NCBI RefSeq assembly: GCF_037201965.1
Contig: NZ_CP147518.1
Location: 2,907,001-2,971,000, forward strand
Direction of reading: 5' to 3'
Source: Spirosoma sp. SC4-14
GTDB taxonomy: Bacteria > Bacteroidota > Bacteroidia > Cytophagales > Spirosomataceae
Length of the DNA: 64,000 bases
Position numbers and translations under genes: made by a program. Shown here one piece after another: positions 16,155 to 24,548 of the stretch. The notes under the pieces were generated by a model. That model saw only the letters and a program-made list of their open reading frames with translations. It did no database searches and was not told where the DNA came from. The number at the start of each line of letters is the position of its first letter. The first letter of the stretch is position 1.

Positions 16155-18665
16155 ATGGATTCCAGAAGAGAATTTCTTAAAAAAGCCGCCCTTTTATCCG
16201 CCAGCATACCGGGTGTACTTCCCGAATCAATTCAGAAAGCATTTGCCATTGATCCGCAGCCCGGAACTACCTATCTGGATGCCGAACACGTGGTAATTCT
16301 GATGCAGGAAAACCGCTCGTTCGATCACACGTACGGAACGCTCCAGGGCGTTCGGGGCTTCAACGACCCACGCGCGATTGAGTTGCCCAATAAAAACAAA
16401 GTTTGGTTGCAGACCAATGCAGCCAGAGAAACCTATGCGCCATTTCGACTGAATATTAAGGATACCAAAGCCACCTGGATGAGCTCGTTGCCGCACTCCT
16501 GGGAAAATCAGGTCGATGCCCGCAACGAGGGGCGCAACGATGGGTGGCTGGAGGCCAAAAAGTCGGGCAATAAAGCCTATGCGCATATGCCCCTGACAAT
16601 GGGATACTACAACCGCGAGGATCTGCCCTTTTATTACGCACTGGCCGATGCCTTCACGGTTTGTGATCAGAATTTCTGTTCGTCGCTGACCGGCACAACA
16701 CCTAACCGGCTGTATTTCTGGACTGGTACGATTCGTGACCCCCGCAATCCGAATGCCATAGCGAACGTCCGCAACGAAAATGTTGATTATGACGCCGAGG
16801 TAGACTGGACAACATTTCCCGAACGACTGGAACAACAGGGAATTTCCTGGCGAATTTATCAGAATGAAATCAGCCTGTCGACTGGGCTGGAAGGCGAAGA
16901 AGATGACTGGCTGGGTAACTTTACCGACAACCCCATCGAGTGGTTTTCGCAGTATCGGGTGCGTTTTCATCCGGCCTACTATTCGTTCATCAAGCAGGAT
17001 GTAGACAAGGTGCCCGGCCGGATTCAGGCGCTGGAGGCAAAGCTGAAAACGATGTCGGAAAGCGACAAAGACTACGCCCGAACCAAACGGGAGTTGAGCA
17101 ATCAGCAGCGCTGGCTGGAGGAGATTCGGAACGATCTGGTGACCTACACGCCCGAGAAATTCAGCCAACTCTCACAGCAGGAGAAAAATCTCTGCGAAAA
17201 AGCCTTTACGTCTAATGTAAACGATCCCGACTATCGCTCTCTAACCACGCTGACCTATCAGGATGGTGATACCAAACGCGAAATGAAGGTTCCCAAAGGC
17301 GATGTGCTGCACCAGTTTCGGCAGGATGTTAAAGACCGCAAGCTGCCAACGGTATCGTGGCTTATAGCCCCCGAAAATTTCTCCGATCACCCCGGCGCCC
17401 CCTGGTACGGAGCCTGGTATCTGTCGGAAGTGATGGACATCCTGACCCAGAACCCCGATGTCTGGAAGAAAACCATCTTTATTCTGGCTTATGATGAGAA
17501 CGACGGCTATTTCGACCATATTCCGCCTTTCGTCCCATCGCATCCCGACCAGCCGACGAGCGGACAGACCAGTAAAGGCATCGATACGCGTCTGGAATTT
17601 GTGACGCAGGAGCAGGAAAACAAACGCCCGGGCAAAGGCCGCACCGGACCCATTGGCTTAGGGTTTCGGGTGCCACTCGTCATTGCATCGCCCTGGAGCC
17701 GGGGAGGCTACGTTTGTTCGGAAGTGTTCGACCACACATCGACACTCCAGTTTCTGGAAAAGTTTCTGAGCCATAAAACCGGTAAAAAGATCGAGGAGTC
17801 GAATATCAGCTCCTGGCGTCGGGCTGTTTGTGGCGACCTGACATCGGCATTCCGGCCGTATCAGGGCGAGAAAATCGCTCTGCCCCCCTTCGTTGCTAAA
17901 AAGCCGTTTATCGAAAGCATCCACAAGGCCCAGTTCAAGCCGGTGCCTACGGGCTATAAGGCGTTTAGTGCCGACGAAATTCGGCAGATAAATCTCGATC
18001 CGACGGCTTCGGACCATATGCCCCGGCAGGAGAAAGGAATCCGCCCGGCCAATGCCCTGCCCTATGAGCTATATGCCGATGGGCGTACCGCGGGTAACCG
18101 TTTCGTGCTTACAATGGCTGCCCGCACGGATGCCTTCGGCAAACAGGCTACTGGTGCTCCTTTTCAGGTGTATCAGATTCAGAATGGTGATGTTGCGGTG
18201 CGGTCATATGCGCTCTTGCCGGGCGATCAGCTTAGCGATTCGTGGGCGGCCGATGGGCCTTATCACTTGCGGTTATACGGACCAAATGGGTTCTTCCGGG
18301 AGTTTAAAGGTGGTGCCGGAAATCCACCCGTCGAAATTATGTGCGAATACGAACGGGACGCAAAGAAGAAATTTACCGGCAATGTATTCGTGCGGCTGAA
18401 AAACAACGATGCCGCCCGGACCTATCCCATTCAACTGATCGACAACGCATACCATGCCAAAGGCGAACAGCGTATGCTGGATAAAGCCGGAACGAAAGGG
18501 GCTCAGCAGACCATTGTTCTAAATCTGAAAAACAGCCACAACTGGTATGATTTCAGTGTGAAAGTAGCCGGGTTTGAGTCATTCCTGCAACAGTATGCGG
18601 GCCGGGTCGAAACGGGCAAGCCGAGCTACAGCGATCCACTCATGGGGCGCGTCGATAACGTGTAA
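16155..18665 (+). CDS. Tat-exported phosphocholine-specific phospholipase C
   Basis: The 836-aa product begins MDSRREFLKKAALLSASI, a twin-arginine signal. The phosphoesterase core starts with 'EHVVILMQENRSFDHTYGTLQGVRGFNDPR' features (about residues 45-75), includes 'SSLTGTTPNRLYFWTG' and 'ILAYDENDGYFDH' (about 440-455), and C-terminal DUF756-like beta domains occupy about 630-830. The family hydrolyses phosphatidylcholine or sphingomyelin to the phospho-base and a lipid. A lysine-rich, probably coiled-coil insertion lies at about 275-320. It is a single gene between the SusCD terminator and the ethanolamine operon. Head-group scavenging is inferred from that proximity. Confidence 0.9.
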   Translation: MDSRREFLKKAALLSASIPGVLPESIQKAFAIDPQPGTTYLDAEHVVILMQENRSFDHTYGTLQGVRGFNDPRAIELPNKNKVWLQTNAARETYAPFRLNIKDTKATWMSSLPHSWENQVDARNEGRNDGWLEAKKSGNKAYAHMPLTMGYYNREDLPFYYALADAFTVCDQNFCSSLTGTTPNRLYFWTGTIRDPRNPNAIANVRNENVDYDAEVDWTTFPERLEQQGISWRIYQNEISLSTGLEGEEDDWLGNFTDNPIEWFSQYRVRFHPAYYSFIKQDVDKVPGRIQALEAKLKTMSESDKDYARTKRELSNQQRWLEEIRNDLVTYTPEKFSQLSQQEKNLCEKAFTSNVNDPDYRSLTTLTYQDGDTKREMKVPKGDVLHQFRQDVKDRKLPTVSWLIAPENFSDHPGAPWYGAWYLSEVMDILTQNPDVWKKTIFILAYDENDGYFDHIPPFVPSHPDQPTSGQTSKGIDTRLEFVTQEQENKRPGKGRTGPIGLGFRVPLVIASPWSRGGYVCSEVFDHTSTLQFLEKFLSHKTGKKIEESNISSWRRAVCGDLTSAFRPYQGEKIALPPFVAKKPFIESIHKAQFKPVPTGYKAFSADEIRQINLDPTASDHMPRQEKGIRPANALPYELYADGRTAGNRFVLTMAARTDAFGKQATGAPFQVYQIQNGDVAVRSYALLPGDQLSDSWAADGPYHLRLYGPNGFFREFKGGAGNPPVEIMCEYERDAKKKFTGNVFVRLKNNDAARTYPIQLIDNAYHAKGEQRMLDKAGTKGAQQTIVLNLKNSHNWYDFSVKVAGFESFLQQYAGRVETGKPSYSDPLMGRVDNV

Positions 18666-18701
18666 GTATCGCTCCTATGATTTTTGGCCATTCCGAGATA
18701 C

Positions 18702-18787
18702 TTTGTCATCCCGAGGAACGAGGCATCTTTGCCGACTGACTAGTTAATAAGTTTACCCGAAGATCTCTCGTTTCTCGGGATGACAAA
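18702..18787. repeat. Intergenic GTCATCCCGAG inverted repeat
   Basis: TTTGTCATCCCGAGGAACGAG (18702-18722) pairs with 18767-18787 with one mismatch. The sequence resembles the 'GTCATCC(C/T)GAG' intergenic repeats seen in many Bacteroidota. A second, degenerate copy lies at 19038-19077. Confidence 0.75.
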
Positions 18788-19133
18788 AAATATGCATTAA
18801 GAAAAGTTTAACATCTTCAATGGTAACGTTGGTTTGCCCGTTCTGAAAAATCTGTTTGTGGATAGGCTGATAATCAGCCTACAGTGCCCTATTGGAATAT
18901 AGAATAGTTTTACCTTTGCGAATTGGATGGTTTATTTGTAGAATCTAAGCAATTGCAGAATTTTCTATTGGTTTTTTGAGTGATACATTCTTTAATATTG
19001 AACCTATTGGGCTTTTCTATAAGTGAGTCCTAATTGGTTTTTTTGTCATTCCTCGTTTATCGAGACGACAAAAAAATATTGAAATAACAGTTTAAACGGG
19101 TTCATTAATTACGATTACTCTCCCAACTATACG
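18788..19133. other. Intergenic spacer with hairpin, possible promoter and second repeat copy
   Basis: No gene is supported. An 8-bp hairpin TAGGCTGA/TCAGCCTA lies at 18863-18881. TACCTTTG at 18911-18918 fits the -7 box, with a TTG 16 nt upstream (closer than usual). It could start transcription of the ethanolamine operon with a 210-nt leader. A degenerate GTCATTCCTCG/CGAGACGAC inverted repeat occupies 19038-19077. Confidence 0.4.
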
Positions 19134-20477
19134 ATGACCGACCAGCAACCTGAATTAAAAAAAGCATTGAAACCCATTCATTTATGGGCTATTGGGGTTG
19201 GGTTGGTTATTTCGGGCGAATACTTCGGATGGAATTATGGATGGGCCGTTGCCGGCACCATCGGACTGCTGATTGCAACGCTGGTGATCACGCTGCTCTA
19301 CTTCACTTTCATTTTTAGTTTTACCGAGCTGACTACCTCTATCCCGAATGCGGGAGGACCGTTTGCGTATGCACTGAAAGCTTTTGGCCCTATGGGCGCG
19401 CTTATTGCTGGTTATGCAACGTTGATTGAATTTCTGTTTGCGGCTCCGGCTATTGCGCTGGCTCTTGGCAGTTACCTCCATTTTCTTTATCCGGCGGTTC
19501 CGGTCATAACGGCAGCAATGGGTTCTTACGTTGTTTTTACACTGATTAATCTCCTGGGAGTTCAGGAGGCTGCCTGGTTTTCGCTGATCATGACGTTGCT
19601 GGCTATTGTGGAGCTGCTTTTGTTTATCGGCGTTGTGTCTCCGCATTTCAAACTGGATAATTTTCTGCATAATCCAATGCCCTTTGGCTGGCCGGGTGTT
19701 TTTGCGGCATTGCCGTTTGCAATCTGGCTGTATGTCTGTCTCGAAGGGGTAGCTATGGTTGCCGAGGAGGTGAAAAACGAAAAAAATGCCATTGCCAACG
19801 GGTATATCTCGGCACTACTTACGCTGACGATTCTGGCTTTGGCAGTTATGATTTGTGTGGGTGGTATTGCCGAATGGGAGCAGTTGGATCACCTGGATTA
19901 TCCGCTACCAGAGTCGATTGCGCTCGTGCTGGGGCGCGACAATCCATTGACCAGGTTGTTTGCCAGCGTTGGTCTGTTCGGATTGATCGCGTCGTTTCAT
20001 GGCATTATCATAAGCTATTCGCGGCAGATTTTTGCCTTGTCCCGTAGTAATTACCTGCCCGGCTTGTTGGCTAAGGTAAGTCCTCGCAGGCAGGTGCCGT
20101 ACCTGGCTTTGGTGGTTGGTGGGGCGCTGGGAATGCTGGCCCTGGTGCTGCTCGATACCAGTAAACTGGTGATTCTTTCGACGATTGGCGCGGTTGTAGT
20201 TTATGTCGTTAGTATGCTGGCACTGTTTAAGTTGCGGCAAACCGAGCCCGCCATGGCTCGACCGTTCAAAGCACCGTTTTACCCAGTGTTTCCGGCTGTT
20301 GCCCTTTTACTGGCACTGCTGGCGCTGGCCGCTATGCTTTACTTTTATTGCTGGCTTAGTCTGTTTTTTTTTGGTGGACTGCTCCTTATTACGGTCGTTT
20401 TCTTCGTGTCGGGACGATATCGGAAAAGCAAAGAAGACTGGCTGGCAGGATTATCTGTTAATGGTACATCTGATTAG
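19134..20477 (+). CDS. eat: Ethanolamine permease (APC superfamily)
   Basis: The 447-aa product has about 12 predicted transmembrane helices and the amino acid-polyamine-organocation signature near the N-terminus ('LWAIGVGLVISGEYFGWNYGW', about residues 17-37, and 'FTELTTSIPNAGGPFAYA'). This matches ethanolamine permeases. It would import ethanolamine across the inner membrane for the EutBC lyase encoded immediately downstream. It is the first gene of a three-gene operon, 33 nt before eutB. Neither microcompartment shell genes nor a eutA reactivase are visible, so this is a minimal pathway. Confidence 0.9.
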   Translation: MTDQQPELKKALKPIHLWAIGVGLVISGEYFGWNYGWAVAGTIGLLIATLVITLLYFTFIFSFTELTTSIPNAGGPFAYALKAFGPMGALIAGYATLIEFLFAAPAIALALGSYLHFLYPAVPVITAAMGSYVVFTLINLLGVQEAAWFSLIMTLLAIVELLLFIGVVSPHFKLDNFLHNPMPFGWPGVFAALPFAIWLYVCLEGVAMVAEEVKNEKNAIANGYISALLTLTILALAVMICVGGIAEWEQLDHLDYPLPESIALVLGRDNPLTRLFASVGLFGLIASFHGIIISYSRQIFALSRSNYLPGLLAKVSPRRQVPYLALVVGGALGMLALVLLDTSKLVILSTIGAVVVYVVSMLALFKLRQTEPAMARPFKAPFYPVFPAVALLLALLALAAMLYFYCWLSLFFFGGLLLITVVFFVSGRYRKSKEDWLAGLSVNGTSD

Positions 20478-20510
20478 TGACTGAAAGAACAGACCTAAAA
20501 ACGGAGGAAA

Positions 20511-21893
20511 ATGGCTTATCAATGCACCGTTGGTAATTTCACATATCGGTTTGGCGATCTGAAGGAACTGCTGGCTAAGGCAAGTCCGCTTCGATCGGGC
20601 GATGTGCTGGCGGGGCTGGCGGCCGAAAGTTATGAAGAACGGGTAGCGGCACAAATGGCGCTGGCCGATGTGCCGTTGGTAACGTTTCTGAATGAAGCTG
20701 TGATTCCGTATGAATCCGATGATGTAACGCGACTCATCATCGACACGCACAATAAAGCCGCATTTTCAGGGATTGGCCACTTTACTGTTGGCGACCTGCG
20801 CGACTGGCTCCTGAGCGACGAAGCCGATACCACTGCCCTCCAGCAACTGGCCTGGGGCCTGACCCCCGAGATGGTGGCCGCCGTTTCTAAACTGATGCGC
20901 AATCAGGATCTGATTCTGGTGGCAAAAAAATGTGAGGTTGTTACCCGGTTCCGAAACACAGTCGGTTTGCAGGGGCATCTGTCGGTTCGGTTGCAGCCCA
21001 ATCACCCAATCGACGATACGCGAGGCATTGCCGCCAGTATTATCGATGGATTGCTCTATGGTAGTGGCGATGCAACCATTGGCATCAATCCAGCCACCGA
21101 TAGCCCGGCTGCAACGTCCCGGCTGTTGTATATGATCGACGGAATTCGGGAGCGATTTGCCATTCCAACGCAGAGTTGTGTCTTAAGTCATGTGACAACT
21201 ACGCTTCAGCTTATGGAGCAGGGAGTGCCCGTCGATCTGGTTTTTCAGTCGATTGCGGGTACCGAGAAAGCCAATGCCAGTTTCGGCATAACACTGCCAA
21301 TTTTGCAGCAAGCCTACGAGGCCGGGCTGTCACTGAAGCGGGGGACAATTGGTAACAATGTCATGTATTTCGAAACCGGTCAGGGGAGCGCCTTGTCGTC
21401 GGGGGCGCACCATAACGTCGACCAGCAAACCTGCGAAGTTCGGGCCTATGCCGTAGCCCGGCAATACAGGCCGTTTCTGGTAAATTCGGTTGTTGGCTTT
21501 ATTGGGCCTGAGTACCTCTTCGACGGAAAGCAGATTATTCGGGCGGGGCTCGAAGATCATTTCTGCGGAAAACTGCTCGGTTTGCCCATGGGGATGGACA
21601 TCTGCTATACGAACCACGCGCAGGCCGATCAGGACGATATGGATACGTTATTAACGCTGCTGGGCGTAGCGGGCATTAACTTCATTATGGGCGTTCCGGG
21701 AGCCGACGATATTATGCTGAACTACCAGTCGACTTCGTTTCACGATGCGCTCTACCTGCGCCGGGTGCTTGGGCTTCGTCCCGCTCCTGAATTTGAGGAA
21801 TGGTTGCTTCGGCAGGGGATCATGGATGCCACCGGAAATCGACTATCGACAAACGTACAAAAGGAGTTGTATGCGGCATTGCTACCGGCCTAA
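20511..21893 (+). CDS. eutB: Ethanolamine ammonia-lyase large (alpha) subunit
   Basis: The 460-aa length is close to the ~453 aa of known EutB. Family features include 'FTVGDLRDWLLSDEADTT', 'GINPATDSP', 'QSIAGTEKANASFGI', 'YFETGQGSALSSGAHHNVDQQTCEVRAYAVAR' (residue block about 285-320) and 'IGPEYLFDGKQIIRAGLEDHF'. With EutC and adenosylcobalamin it converts ethanolamine to acetaldehyde and ammonia. A GGAGG ribosome-binding site lies 3 nt before the ATG, stronger than is usual for this phylum. The product ammonia could feed the glutamine synthetases encoded elsewhere in the window. Confidence 0.95.
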   Translation: MAYQCTVGNFTYRFGDLKELLAKASPLRSGDVLAGLAAESYEERVAAQMALADVPLVTFLNEAVIPYESDDVTRLIIDTHNKAAFSGIGHFTVGDLRDWLLSDEADTTALQQLAWGLTPEMVAAVSKLMRNQDLILVAKKCEVVTRFRNTVGLQGHLSVRLQPNHPIDDTRGIAASIIDGLLYGSGDATIGINPATDSPAATSRLLYMIDGIRERFAIPTQSCVLSHVTTTLQLMEQGVPVDLVFQSIAGTEKANASFGITLPILQQAYEAGLSLKRGTIGNNVMYFETGQGSALSSGAHHNVDQQTCEVRAYAVARQYRPFLVNSVVGFIGPEYLFDGKQIIRAGLEDHFCGKLLGLPMGMDICYTNHAQADQDDMDTLLTLLGVAGINFIMGVPGADDIMLNYQSTSFHDALYLRRVLGLRPAPEFEEWLLRQGIMDATGNRLSTNVQKELYAALLPA

Positions 21894-21897
21894 AAAA

Positions 21898-21964
21898 GCG
21901 GGGAGAGCGCGGATTGCAGGGGTGGTTGGGAGAACACAGGCTGAGTTTTCCGCGCGCTCCCCGC
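21898..21964. repeat. GC-rich 16-bp stem-loop between eutB and eutC
   Basis: GCGGGGAGAGCGCGGA (21898-21913) pairs with TCCGCGCGCTCCCCGC (21949-21964), 15 of 16 positions. A further CTCCCCGC copy follows near 21971-21978. It starts 5 nt after the eutB stop and ends 22 nt before eutC. Confidence 0.75.
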
Positions 21965-21986
21965 GCGAAGCTCCCCGCAATTAACT

Positions 21987-22766
21987 ATGGACGAACTAAA
22001 AAAAACAGGCATTGAGCCCGATGACTGGGCTTCGCTAAAGACCTATACCAGTGCCCGGATCGCGTTGGGTAAGACCGGTGTGTCGATTCCTCTGAAGGAG
22101 TCGCTTCGGTTCAAAATGGCGCACGCTCATGCAAAAGATGCGGTGTATTCAACGCTCGATACAATGGGTTTGCAGGCGTCGTTGCACCGGCTGGATGTGC
22201 CCGTATGTTGTGTGCATAGCCGGGCCGAAAACCGTGATGTTTACCTGCAACGCCCCGACCTGGGCCGTTTGTTATCGGGCCAGTCGACTCGCCAGCTCCA
22301 GGCACTGGCACTGGCACCCGCCGATATTAGCCTGATTGTTGCCGATGGGCTTTCGGCTAGTGCGGTCAATAGCTATGCTCCGCCCGTGCTGCAATTTTTG
22401 GTTGAAGCCATTCATCAGGCTGGTTATTCGCTGGCTCCGCTGGTATTGGTCGAGCAGGGGCGCGTTGCCATCACCGATGCCATTGGTGGCATTTTGCGCC
22501 CCCGGCTGGCCATTATGCTGATTGGTGAACGACCGGGGCTTAGTTCGTTCGATAGCATGGGAGCCTACATTACCTATGATCCTCAGCCGGGCCTAACCGA
22601 CGAACGTCGAAATTGCATCTCCAATATTCGTGATGAGGGCCTCCCCCCTCTGATGGCCGTCAATAAGCTTATGTGGTTGATTGAGTCGGCCTTTCGGCTG
22701 AAACTCACCGGCGTTGCGCTCAAAGATCATGACGATTGCGAACCACAGCGTTTAGCAATCGAGTGA
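21987..22766 (+). CDS. eutC: Ethanolamine ammonia-lyase small (beta) subunit
   Basis: The 259-aa product shows EutC features: 'TSARIALGKTGVSIPLKESLRFKMAHAHAKDAV' at about residues 19-52, 'VHSRAENRDVYLQRPDLGRLL', 'IVADGLSASAVN' and 'LRPRLAIMLIGERPGLSS'. It completes the adenosylcobalamin-binding lyase with EutB. It is separated from eutB by 93 nt containing a stem-loop, and is followed by a terminator. Confidence 0.95.
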   Translation: MDELKKTGIEPDDWASLKTYTSARIALGKTGVSIPLKESLRFKMAHAHAKDAVYSTLDTMGLQASLHRLDVPVCCVHSRAENRDVYLQRPDLGRLLSGQSTRQLQALALAPADISLIVADGLSASAVNSYAPPVLQFLVEAIHQAGYSLAPLVLVEQGRVAITDAIGGILRPRLAIMLIGERPGLSSFDSMGAYITYDPQPGLTDERRNCISNIRDEGLPPLMAVNKLMWLIESAFRLKLTGVALKDHDDCEPQRLAIE

Positions 22767-22780
22767 TTTTCAGAAGACAG

Positions 22781-22806
22781 CGGGGAACCCACCCCGTTGT
22801 TTTTTT
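22781..22806 (+). terminator. Terminator of the eat-eutB-eutC operon
   Basis: The short stem CGGGG (22781-22785) / CCCCG (22792-22796) is followed by TTGTTTTTTT, 14 nt after the eutC stop. Confidence 0.7.
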
Positions 22807-22807
22807 G

Positions 22808-22815
22808 TATTTTTG
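22808..22815 (+). promoter_or_regulatory. Candidate -7 promoter box of mtaB
   Basis: TATTTTTG fits TAnnTTTG. Transcription would begin around 22821-22823, exactly at the first base of the 27-bp stem-loop that fills the leader. Confidence 0.45.
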
Positions 22816-22823
22816 CGAGAAAA

Positions 22824-22898
22824 GGGGGAGAGGTTTATGGTTGCTCCGCCTATCAGCATTCACCCTTCTGTGGCGGAGCAACCATAAACCTCTCCCCC
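22824..22898 (+). repeat. Perfect 27-bp stem-loop in the mtaB leader
   Basis: Bases 22824-22850 (starting GGGGGAGAGGTTTATGG) are perfectly complementary to 22872-22898, with a 21-nt loop. The structure ends 13 nt before the GTG start of mtaB and begins where a transcript from the TATTTTTG box would start. Confidence 0.85.
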
Positions 22899-22911
22899 AA
22901 ACTACTGTATC

Positions 22912-24240
22912 GTGAAAAAAGTCGCTTTTTATACACTCGGTTGTAAACTGAATTTTTCGGAATCGTCGACGCTGGCTCGGTTGATGGAGCAGCAGGGTTA
23001 CGAACGGGTAGAGTTCAATCAGCAGCCGGACATTTTCATCATCAACACCTGTTCCGTAACGGACAATGCCGACAAAAAATGCCGGAAAATTGTTCGCGAA
23101 GCCCAGAAGATCAATCCCAACGGGTATGTGGCTATTCTGGGATGTTATGCCCAGCTAAAGCCCCAGGAAATTGCCAACATTCCGGGCGTAGATGCCGTGC
23201 TGGGTGCTGCCGAAAAATTCCGTCTGCACGAACTGATGCCGACCTTCGAAAAAGTTCCGACGGGGCAGCCAGCGCAGGTCTTCAATTCGCCCATCGAAGA
23301 AGCCATCGACTATCACGCATCGTATTCGCTCAATGATCGGACGCGTACTTTCCTGAAAGTGCAGGATGGCTGCGATTATCCGTGTGCCTATTGCACTATT
23401 CCGCTGGCGCGGGGCAAAAGTCGCTCCGATACAATGGCCAATGTAGTGAAAGCTGCTCGTGAAATAGCGGCCAGGGGCGTTAAGGAAATTGTGCTGACGG
23501 GTGTAAATATTGGTGATTTTGGCTTGGTGGATGGAGAGCGTCAGGAAACGTTTTTTGATCTTGTACGGGTACTCGACGAAGTAGAAGGCATTGAGCGATT
23601 CCGGATTTCCAGCATTGAACCGAATCTGCTTACCGACGAAATTATCGCCTTTGTGGCTCAATCGAAGCGGTTTGTGCCGCATTTTCACGTTCCCTTGCAG
23701 TCGGGCAGTAATCGGGTGCTGGGGCTGATGCGTCGACGCTACCGGCGCGAACTCTATGCCGACCGGGTGCAGAAAATTAAGGAACTGATGCCCCATGCCT
23801 GCATTGGTGTTGATGTGATTGTGGGTCACCCCGGCGAAACCGACGAAGCTTTTAAGGAAACCTATCTGTTTTTGAACGAGTTGCCAGTGTCGTATCTGCA
23901 CGTTTTTACGTACTCCGAGCGGCCAAATACAACAGCCTTAGCCATTAAGCCAATTGTTCCGGGCCATGTTCGGGCCGAGCGGTCGAAGATGCTGCACATT
24001 CTGTCGGATAAGAAACGCCGGGCATTCTACGAGTCGCAGGTTGGGCGAGATGCAACGGTATTGTTTGAAGAAGACATTGCCGATGGTATGATGCAGGGCT
24101 TTACCGAAAACTACGTTCGGGTAATAGCCAAATACGATCCACTTCGCATCAATGAAATGATTCCGGTACAGCTAACGGCCATAAATGCCGATGGGCTAAT
24201 GGAAGTTGACGAAGCCGTGGGTGTTTATGAAAGTCACTGA
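22912..24240 (+). CDS. mtaB: tRNA threonylcarbamoyladenosine methylthiotransferase MtaB
   Basis: The 442-aa radical-SAM methylthiotransferase starts at GTG 22912 (MKKVAFYTLGCKLN); no ATG is available nearby. The N-terminal MTTase domain carries cluster cysteines Cys11, Cys47 and Cys78. The radical-SAM domain has CDYPCAYC (Cys154, Cys158, Cys161). A TRAM-like C-terminus follows. It converts t6A37 of tRNA to ms2t6A37. 'GCKLNFSES' and 'NTCSVT' are specific for MtaB over MiaB/RimO. The rare start codon plus the leader hairpin suggest low or regulated translation. Confidence 0.93.
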   Translation: MKKVAFYTLGCKLNFSESSTLARLMEQQGYERVEFNQQPDIFIINTCSVTDNADKKCRKIVREAQKINPNGYVAILGCYAQLKPQEIANIPGVDAVLGAAEKFRLHELMPTFEKVPTGQPAQVFNSPIEEAIDYHASYSLNDRTRTFLKVQDGCDYPCAYCTIPLARGKSRSDTMANVVKAAREIAARGVKEIVLTGVNIGDFGLVDGERQETFFDLVRVLDEVEGIERFRISSIEPNLLTDEIIAFVAQSKRFVPHFHVPLQSGSNRVLGLMRRRYRRELYADRVQKIKELMPHACIGVDVIVGHPGETDEAFKETYLFLNELPVSYLHVFTYSERPNTTALAIKPIVPGHVRAERSKMLHILSDKKRRAFYESQVGRDATVLFEEDIADGMMQGFTENYVRVIAKYDPLRINEMIPVQLTAINADGLMEVDEAVGVYESH

Positions 24241-24548
24241 CTACTAAAAAGGGAAAGCCGACAAAGCCGCATAAATGGGAGATGATTTTCGCCTGTTTAT
24301 GCGGCTTTGGGCTATAATGGGTTGTTTCGTCCGCGATTGTATCGCAGATGCCCGAGGGGCGCGTCCACAATGCTTTTACCGAACAATCCAATAAGTTTCA
24401 TGCCTCAGTCGTTCGCGATTTTATCACTTTTTCCGTTCCATTATGCGAACCGGTGGATATGAACCGTTAAACCTCTAGCATATTGAGCAGGTTGTTTTAG
24501 TGGATAATAGAAGGTAGTGTATAATAAGACTAGCTCGCAACTCAACGT
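24241..24548. other. Intergenic spacer with a 13-bp hairpin and a dispersed repeat
   Basis: AAAGCCGCATAAA (24263-24275) pairs perfectly with 24296-24308 and lies 22 nt after the mtaB stop, so it probably ends that transcript although the T run is poor. TCCGCGATTGTATCGC (24330-24345) is the exact inverse of 35185-35200. No further gene is visible before 24549. Confidence 0.6.

Noticed and set aside
16227..17168. 313-codon minus-strand open frame
   Set aside because: Antisense to the phospholipase C gene, which has a full set of conserved motifs.
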